DNA of 64,000 nucleotides from Pandoraea horticolens (GTDB lineage Bacteria; Pseudomonadota; Gammaproteobacteria; Burkholderiales; Burkholderiaceae): NCBI RefSeq assembly GCF_902459555.1, contig NZ_CABPSM010000007.1, positions 186,001 to 250,000 of the forward strand, read 5' to 3'. Shown piece by piece: positions 58,690 to 64,000 of this stretch (position 1 is its first letter; each line of letters starts with the position of its first letter). The notes under the pieces were generated by a model. It saw only the letters and a program-made list of their open reading frames with translations, ran no database searches and was not told where the DNA came from. The position numbers and the translations under genes were made by a program.

Positions 58690-58722
58690 ATTGCAATAAA
58701 ATATCTTTAATTGCAATGCAAT
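58690..58722. promoter_or_regulatory. Candidate IclR operator: palindromic ATTGCAAT boxes
   Basis: ATTGCAAT occurs at 58690-58697 and 58710-58717; the second runs into another half box to read ATTGCAATGCAAT. The sequence is its own reverse complement, as expected for a dimer half. It is placed in the divergent region between the oxidase and the aldehyde dehydrogenase, and a near match (ATTGCATT) lies upstream of iclR. Confidence 0.5.
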
Positions 58723-58819
58723 CATTTTAGGTGTTTATGCGGATACGCCCGATACGATAGTCAACGCGCTCGTGAGTTAAGTGATAATGACTCCCACTCC
58801 CTCACGAGGTGAAGTCGAC

Positions 58820-60286
58820 ATGCCCGACGCTACACACTTCATCGGCAATCAATGGGTCGCTTGCGCGAAGCGCCCCGGCATTTCCGCTACGCCCGCCGCC
58901 CTCGTCATTCCCGTTATCGACCCGTCCGACGGACAACCCTTTGCCGAAATCGCCCGAGGCGATGCCGAGGACATCGACCACGCCGTGCAGGCCGCACGCG
59001 CCGCCTTCGATGGCGACTGGGGCCGCACCGCCGCCGCCGAGCGCGGCCGCTTGTTGTACGCGCTGGCCAGTACCCTCGCCCGTCATCACGAAGAACTGGC
59101 GCAACTCGAAGCGCGCGACACCGGCAAGCCGCTCAAGCAAGCGCGCGCCGACGCTGCGGCGATCGTGCGCTACTTCGAGTTCTATGCGGGCGCGGCCGAC
59201 AAGTTGCATGGCGAGACCATCCCCTATCAGCAGGGCTTCACCGTGTTCACCGTGCGCGAACCGCACGGCGTGACCGGTCACATCATTCCGTGGAACTACC
59301 CGCTGCAAATCTTCGGACGCAGCGTGGCCGCCGCGCTGGCGACGGGCAACGCCTGCGTTGTCAAACCGGCCGAAGACGCCTGCCTGTCGCTGCTGCGCGT
59401 TGCCGAGTTGTCGCTGGAAGCGGGGCTGCCTCCCGGGGCGCTCAATATCGTCACGGGGTACGGCGCGGAAGCCGGTGCGGCGCTGGCTCGGCATCCGGGC
59501 ATCGACCACATCTCGTTTACCGGCTCGCCCGCGACAGGCACCCTGATTTCGCAGATGGCCGCCGAAAACCACACACCGGTCACGCTGGAGCTCGGCGGCA
59601 AGTCGCCGCAGATCGTCTTTGCCGATGCGGACATGGAAACCGTGCTGCCGGTCGTCGTCAATGCGATCGTGCAAAACGCCGGACAGACGTGTTCGGCCGG
59701 TAGCCGTGTGCTGATCGAGCGCGACGCCTACGAGACCGTGCTCGCGCATCTGGCCGAGGCGTTCGCGCGCCTGCGCGTGGGACCGTCGCACGACGATCTC
59801 GATCTTGGCCCGCTGATTAACGCCCGTCAGCAGCAGCGCGTGTGGGACTTCCTGTCCGAAGCGCAGCACGACGGCATTGCCGTGATGTCGCAGGGCGAAG
59901 TCGTCGGCAGCGCACCGCAGGCCGGGTTCTATCAGGCGCCCACGCTCCTGCGCGACGTGCCCGCCACGCATCGTCTCGCCCGTGAGGAAGTGTTCGGTCC
60001 GGTGCTCGCGGCCATGCCTTTCACCGACGAGACCGACGCCGTGCGCCTGGCCAACGGCACGCTCTACGGTCTTGCGGCCGGGGTGTGGACGCGCGACGGC
60101 GGACGTCAGATGCGCATGGCGCGCGCCATCCGCGCGGGGCAGGTCTTCATCAACAACTACGGTGCCGGCGGTGGCGTAGAGCTGCCCTTCGGTGGCATGC
60201 GTCACTCCGGTCACGGGCGCGAAAAAGGCTTCGAAGCGCTTTATGGGTTCACCACGCTCAAGACTGTCGCGATCAGGCACGGTTGA
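58820..60286 (+). CDS. NAD(P)-dependent aldehyde dehydrogenase
   Basis: 488 residues. The family signatures are complete: ELGGKSPQIVF with the general-base glutamate, NAGQTCSAGSRVLIE with the catalytic cysteine, and IPWNYPLQIFGRSVAAALATGN for cofactor. It oxidises an aldehyde to acid; betaine-aldehyde, gamma-aminobutyraldehyde and semialdehyde enzymes are close relatives and cannot be told apart. ATG 58820 follows GAGGTGAAG. First gene of the rightward set with the SDR and the MFS transporter. Confidence 0.95.
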   Translation: MPDATHFIGNQWVACAKRPGISATPAALVIPVIDPSDGQPFAEIARGDAEDIDHAVQAARAAFDGDWGRTAAAERGRLLYALASTLARHHEELAQLEARDTGKPLKQARADAAAIVRYFEFYAGAADKLHGETIPYQQGFTVFTVREPHGVTGHIIPWNYPLQIFGRSVAAALATGNACVVKPAEDACLSLLRVAELSLEAGLPPGALNIVTGYGAEAGAALARHPGIDHISFTGSPATGTLISQMAAENHTPVTLELGGKSPQIVFADADMETVLPVVVNAIVQNAGQTCSAGSRVLIERDAYETVLAHLAEAFARLRVGPSHDDLDLGPLINARQQQRVWDFLSEAQHDGIAVMSQGEVVGSAPQAGFYQAPTLLRDVPATHRLAREEVFGPVLAAMPFTDETDAVRLANGTLYGLAAGVWTRDGGRQMRMARAIRAGQVFINNYGAGGGVELPFGGMRHSGHGREKGFEALYGFTTLKTVAIRHG

Positions 60287-60400
60287 ACAACGATGGCTTC
60301 GCAGCACCCGCAGCACCCAAGCTGACTGGGATCGCAGCGAAGCGCGGCCGCGTCATCGGTTCAGCGCTTCGCCACAACACGGCAACTCAGGAGACAAGGC

Positions 60401-61159
60401 ATGCGTTTGCAAGAGAAAGTGGCCATCGTGACGGGCGCCGGCTCCGGCTTCGGCGAAGGCATCGCCAAGACGTTTGCGCGCGAAGGCGCAGCGGTCATCG
60501 TGGGCGATCTGAATCGTGAAGCCGGCGAGCGTGTGGCCGGTGAAATCACCGAAGCGGGCGGGCGCGCCGCGTTCGTGTACGGCGACGTGTCGCTTGAAGA
60601 CGATCACGTCACCCTGCTCGACGAGGCCGTCACGCGCTTCGGTCATCTCGACATCGTGGTCAACAACGCGGGCACCACGCATCGGAACAAGCCGCTGCTC
60701 GAAGTCACGGAGGCCGAGTTCGACCGCGTCTATGCCGTGAACGTCAAAGGTATCTTCTGGAGCGCGCGCGCTGTCATCCCGTACTTTTTGCAACGCGGCG
60801 GCGGCGTGATGATCAACATCGCGTCGACGGCGGGCGTGCGACCGCGCCCCGGACTCGTCTGGTACAACGGCAGCAAAGGCGCTGTCATCACGGCGAGCAA
60901 GGCCATGGCCGCCGAGTTCGGCCCGCACAGCATTCGCGTGAACTGCGTCAATCCGGTGATCGGCGACACAGGGCTGACCGCCGAATTCATGGGCGTGCCC
61001 AATACCCCCGAGAACCGCGCCAAATTCCTCGCCGGGATTCCGCTCGGCCGTTTCTCAACACCGCAGGACGTTGCCAACGCCTGCCTCTATCTCGCCAGCG
61101 ACGACGCCGCCTTCATCACCGGCGTCTGCCTGGAAGTCGACGGCGGACGTTGCATCTGA
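60401..61159 (+). CDS. SDR family oxidoreductase
   Basis: 252 residues, classical SDR size. Cofactor motif TGAGSGFGEGIA near residue 11, NNAG near 89, active-site serine in IASTAGV and YNGSK for YxxxK near 154-158. An aspartate after the second strand (VGDLNREAG) suggests preference for NAD. It follows the aldehyde dehydrogenase by about 110 bases in the same direction and may act on a hydroxy acid or sugar-acid intermediate. Confidence 0.93.
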   Translation: MRLQEKVAIVTGAGSGFGEGIAKTFAREGAAVIVGDLNREAGERVAGEITEAGGRAAFVYGDVSLEDDHVTLLDEAVTRFGHLDIVVNNAGTTHRNKPLLEVTEAEFDRVYAVNVKGIFWSARAVIPYFLQRGGGVMINIASTAGVRPRPGLVWYNGSKGAVITASKAMAAEFGPHSIRVNCVNPVIGDTGLTAEFMGVPNTPENRAKFLAGIPLGRFSTPQDVANACLYLASDDAAFITGVCLEVDGGRCI

Positions 61160-61253
61160 GCGACCCACTGTTTTTGCACTCGGCAGTCCCCGTAGTTGTC
61201 GCATTCACACCATAACGACAGACAACACAACGTCAAACCGGAGGAGATTCCGT

Positions 61254-62570
61254 ATGAACAGCGTTCCGACGCCCCCGACATCCACGGCCAACACCCCGTT
61301 GGCAGACTTTGAAGCAGCCACCTATCGCAAGGTCGGCTGGCGGCTGATTCCGTTTTTGCTGCTGTGCTATGTGGTCGCGTACCTCGACCGCGTGAACGTA
61401 GGCTTTGCCAAGTTGCAGATGGTCGGCGACCTGCATTTCTCCGAAACGGTGTTCGGTCTCGGCGCGGGCATCTTCTTCATCGGCTATTTCATTTTCGAAG
61501 TGCCAAGCAACGTCATCCTGCACCGCGTGGGCGCGCGCGTGTGGATCGCGCGGATCATGATTTCGTGGGGCATCATCTCGGGGGCGACCATGTTCGTCAC
61601 GACACCCGCGATGTTCTACGTCATGCGATTCCTGCTCGGGGTGGCCGAGGCGGGCTTCTTCCCCGGCATCATCCTGTACATCACGTATTGGTACCCGGCC
61701 TCGCGACGCGGCCGCATGACCGCGTTGTTCATGACGGCCGTGGCACTCTCCGGGCTGATTGGCGGCCCGCTCTCGGGCTGGATTCTCAAGGACATGAGCG
61801 GCGTCTCCGGCCTTGCCGGCTGGCAATGGATGTTCCTGATCGAAGCGGTTCCCTCCGTCGTGATCGGCATTGCCGTGCTGTTCGTGCTCGACGACCGCAT
61901 CCGCGATGCCAAATGGCTCGACGAGGACGAGAAGTCGATGCTCGAGCGCAACATCGCCAGCGACGTGCAGACCAAGGAGGATTTGCCGCTGCGTCAGGTG
62001 TTCTCCAGCCCGCGGGTGTGGATGATGAGCCTCATCTACTTCTCGTTCGTGATCGGCCTGTACGGCGTGGGCTTCTGGCTGCCCACGATCGTCAAGAGTA
62101 CCGGCGTGACCGATCCGTTGCAGATCGGCCTGCTCACGGCGATTCCGTACTTCTTCGCGGTGATCGCGATGGTCATGGTCGGGCGCCGCTCCGATCTGCG
62201 AGGCGAGCGTCGCTGGCACATCGCGATCCCGGCATTCCTCGGCGCGATCGGTCTCTTCCTGTCGACGGTCTGGAGCCACAACACCCAGCTCGCCATGTTC
62301 GCGCTGACGCTGGCCACGATGGGCATCATGATCGTGCTGCCGCTGTTCTGGAGTCTGCCCACCGCGTTTCTCGGCGGCACCGCCGCCGCCGCAGGCATCG
62401 CGATGATCAACTCGCTGGGCAATCTGGCCGGCTTCGTGGGCCCGTACCTGATCGGGTTTCTCAAAGACGCCACCCAGAGCACCAACAGCGGCATGTTCCT
62501 GCTCACGGTCTTCATGATTCTGGGCGGACTGCTCACGCTATGCGTGCCCGCGCGGCTCGTGAGCAAGTGA
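61254..62570 (+). CDS. MFS transporter, anion:cation symporter (ACS) family
   Basis: 438 residues with twelve membrane segments. Early DRVNVGFAKLQM in segment 1-2, GYFIFEVPSNVILHRVGAR, and GVAEAGFFPGIILYITYWYP match the ACS family that carries tartrate, galactarate, glucarate and similar organic acids. GGAGGAG lies before the ATG at 61254. It closes the rightward set with the SDR and the aldehyde dehydrogenase, and supports a hydroxy-acid or sugar-acid substrate for the locus. A clear terminator follows. Confidence 0.93.
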   Translation: MNSVPTPPTSTANTPLADFEAATYRKVGWRLIPFLLLCYVVAYLDRVNVGFAKLQMVGDLHFSETVFGLGAGIFFIGYFIFEVPSNVILHRVGARVWIARIMISWGIISGATMFVTTPAMFYVMRFLLGVAEAGFFPGIILYITYWYPASRRGRMTALFMTAVALSGLIGGPLSGWILKDMSGVSGLAGWQWMFLIEAVPSVVIGIAVLFVLDDRIRDAKWLDEDEKSMLERNIASDVQTKEDLPLRQVFSSPRVWMMSLIYFSFVIGLYGVGFWLPTIVKSTGVTDPLQIGLLTAIPYFFAVIAMVMVGRRSDLRGERRWHIAIPAFLGAIGLFLSTVWSHNTQLAMFALTLATMGIMIVLPLFWSLPTAFLGGTAAAAGIAMINSLGNLAGFVGPYLIGFLKDATQSTNSGMFLLTVFMILGGLLTLCVPARLVSK

Positions 62571-62669
62571 CGGCCACGCAGATCGACTGACGAAACGTCG
62601 TCTTGGCGCGCAAGACCAAGACGCCACGGGACGGCTGGCCCGGCTCCCCCCTTGGGAGTAACATGCGTG

Positions 62670-62701
62670 AGGCCGTCCCCGCCGGGACGGCCTGATTTTT
62701 T
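62670..62701 (+). terminator. Rho-independent terminator after the ACS transporter
   Basis: AGGCCGTCCC (62670-62679) pairs with GGGACGGCCT (62684-62693) around CGCC, followed by GA and six T residues. Confidence 0.92.
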
Positions 62702-62718
62702 GCCCCCCGAAAATCCGC

Positions 62719-64000
62719 ATGCCCGCCAACGACTCTCAGACGACGCCGGCCGGCGTCTCGCTCACGCCATCAGAGATCAAGTCGATCCTCTCCGGCCTGC
62801 TGCTCACCATGTTTCTCGGCTCGCTCGACCAGACCATTGTCGCGCCGGCCCTGCCGACCATCGCCCGCGACCTCGGCAGCTTCGACGCCGTTTCCTGGGT
62901 CGTCACCGCGTATCTGCTCTCGTCCACGGCCATTACGCCTATCGTCGGCAAACTCTCCGACCTGCTCGGACGGCGCGTCGTCATTGCCGCGAGCGTGGCG
63001 GTCTTCCTCGTGGGATCGGTGTTGTGCGCACTCGCACCGAGCATGCTCGTGCTGATACTCGCGCGCGGTGTGCAGGGCTTGGGCGGCGGCGGCCTCATTG
63101 CGCTGTCCAATACCGTGATCGCGGATATCGTCTCGCCGCGTGAGCGCGGTCGGTATCAGGGGTATATCTCTGGCATGTTCGCTGTCTCCGGTGTGGCCGG
63201 CCCCGTGACCGGCGGCGTGTTCGCTCAGTACCTGAACTGGACGCTCATCTTCTGGATCAACCTCCCGCTCGGCGTGCTCGCCATCTACCTGAGCGACCGC
63301 GCCCTGCGCCATCTGCCGCGTCGCGAAGGCAAGCCGAGCATCGATTATCTCGGGTCGCTGCTGCTCATTGCCGCCACCGTTTGTCTGCTGCTCGCGCTCA
63401 CGTGGGGCGGCCACCGCTATGCCTGGCTCTCGAAGGAAATCGGCGGTCTGTTCGCTGCGGCCGTGCTCGTCGGTGCGGTCTTCCTGCATCATCAACGCGC
63501 CGTGCGCGAGCCGTTGCTGCCGCTCGCGTTGCTCGCCAACCCGGTGTTCCGGATGACGTCGACGATGGCGGTGCTGGTGATGATGGTCAACATCAGCATC
63601 GGGATCTACGTGCCGCTCTATCTCCAGTTGCAGCGTGGCGAATCGGCCAGTAGCTCCGGCCTGATGCTGATCCTGCCGCTGCTGGGTATCGTGGTCGGCG
63701 CGCTTGGCTCGGGGCATTACATGCGCACGACGGGGCATTACAAACGTCCGCCGCAGATCGGTCTGCCAGTGGCATTTCTCGGGCTCGCCACGATGGCGAT
63801 GGGTGTGCAGTCGCTGCCGCTCGTGGCGATCGGGCTGTGCCTCGGACTCGTCGGGATTGGCTTCGGCTCGGCCATGCCCGTCATGACCGTGGCCACGCAA
63901 AATGCCGTCGCACCGCGCGACATCGGCATCGCAACCGCCGCGCATGCGTTCTTCCGGGCGCTGGGCGGCATGATCGGTGTGGCAATGTTCGGCGCACTCA
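62719..64000 (+). CDS. DHA2-type MFS exporter (EmrB/QacA family), 3' end cut by window edge
   Basis: The first 427 residues are present and open to the window end. Signature segments LGSLDQTIVAPALPTIARDLG in segment 1, GKLSDLLGRR between 2 and 3, and GVAGPVTGGVFAQYLNWTLIFWINLPLG (motif C region) identify the 14-segment drug:proton antiporter-2 group. Drug or metabolite export is likely. The ATG at 62719 is followed by MPANDSQTTPAGVSL; the terminator just before it shows separate transcription. Confidence 0.92.
   Translation, partial: MPANDSQTTPAGVSLTPSEIKSILSGLLLTMFLGSLDQTIVAPALPTIARDLGSFDAVSWVVTAYLLSSTAITPIVGKLSDLLGRRVVIAASVAVFLVGSVLCALAPSMLVLILARGVQGLGGGGLIALSNTVIADIVSPRERGRYQGYISGMFAVSGVAGPVTGGVFAQYLNWTLIFWINLPLGVLAIYLSDRALRHLPRREGKPSIDYLGSLLLIAATVCLLLALTWGGHRYAWLSKEIGGLFAAAVLVGAVFLHHQRAVREPLLPLALLANPVFRMTSTMAVLVMMVNISIGIYVPLYLQLQRGESASSSGLMLILPLLGIVVGALGSGHYMRTTGHYKRPPQIGLPVAFLGLATMAMGVQSLPLVAIGLCLGLVGIGFGSAMPVMTVATQNAVAPRDIGIATAAHAFFRALGGMIGVAMFGAL

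Overview
The window is high-GC DNA that reads as the chromosome of a beta-proteobacterium of the Burkholderiales, most likely Burkholderiaceae and close to Pandoraea. This is inferred from the block ftsK-lolA-rarA-serS with trxB divergent, the nadE-PII (glnB) pair, and general codon use; no rRNA is present to confirm it.

Region 1 (1-24.5 kb) looks like an accessory locus for taking up and degrading a peptide-like compound. It holds two related TonB-dependent receptors, two M81 (MlrC-like) metallopeptidases, an S9 prolyl-oligopeptidase-like enzyme, an S12 serine hydrolase (the MlrB fold), an MFS transporter, a DadA-like FAD oxidoreductase, an alpha/beta esterase, an M20 amidohydrolase, an AadA-like nucleotidyltransferase and a complete tonB-exbB-exbD-exbD energising operon with a TPR lipoprotein-like partner gene. 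A divergent XRE-cupin regulator sits beside that operon. A shared AT-rich inverted repeat, TTYTC-N6-GARAA, lies upstream of the first receptor, the MFS gene, the S12 gene and the tonB/regulator pair, so these units appear to form one regulon.

Region 2 (24.5-27 kb) is a mobile-element scar. It has a DJ-1/PfpI gene, a fragment of an HUH replication initiator, an AlpA-like excisionase overlapping a tyrosine integrase, then tRNA-Ser(CGA). The integrase ends next to the tRNA 3' end, the usual arrangement for a genomic island inserted at a tRNA.

Region 3 (27-40 kb) is conserved core: serS, rarA, lolA, ftsK (one leftward block), trxB, an Smr-domain gene, a TRIC-type membrane protein, a PII protein, glutamine-dependent nadE and a FemAB/GNAT-like acyltransferase.

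Region 4 (40-46 kb) is a second accessory patch. It has a frameshifted LD-carboxypeptidase pseudogene, three AT-rich genes of unknown function (two are paralogues with propeller-like repeats), and a striking gene made of six 62-residue repeats, each containing an HTH-like segment with variable residues in the presumed recognition helix.

Region 5 (46-64 kb) is metabolic. It carries a BenE-type transporter with a divergent MocR regulator, inorganic pyrophosphatase, and a hydroxy-acid catabolic locus: FMN oxidase, IclR regulator, DHDPS-family lyase, spermidine/putrescine-type ABC importer with a fused double permease, GlcD-like FAD oxidase, divergent aldehyde dehydrogenase, SDR and MFS transporter. 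Palindromic ATTGCAAT boxes in the divergent promoter may be the IclR operator. The window ends inside a DHA2-type MFS exporter gene.
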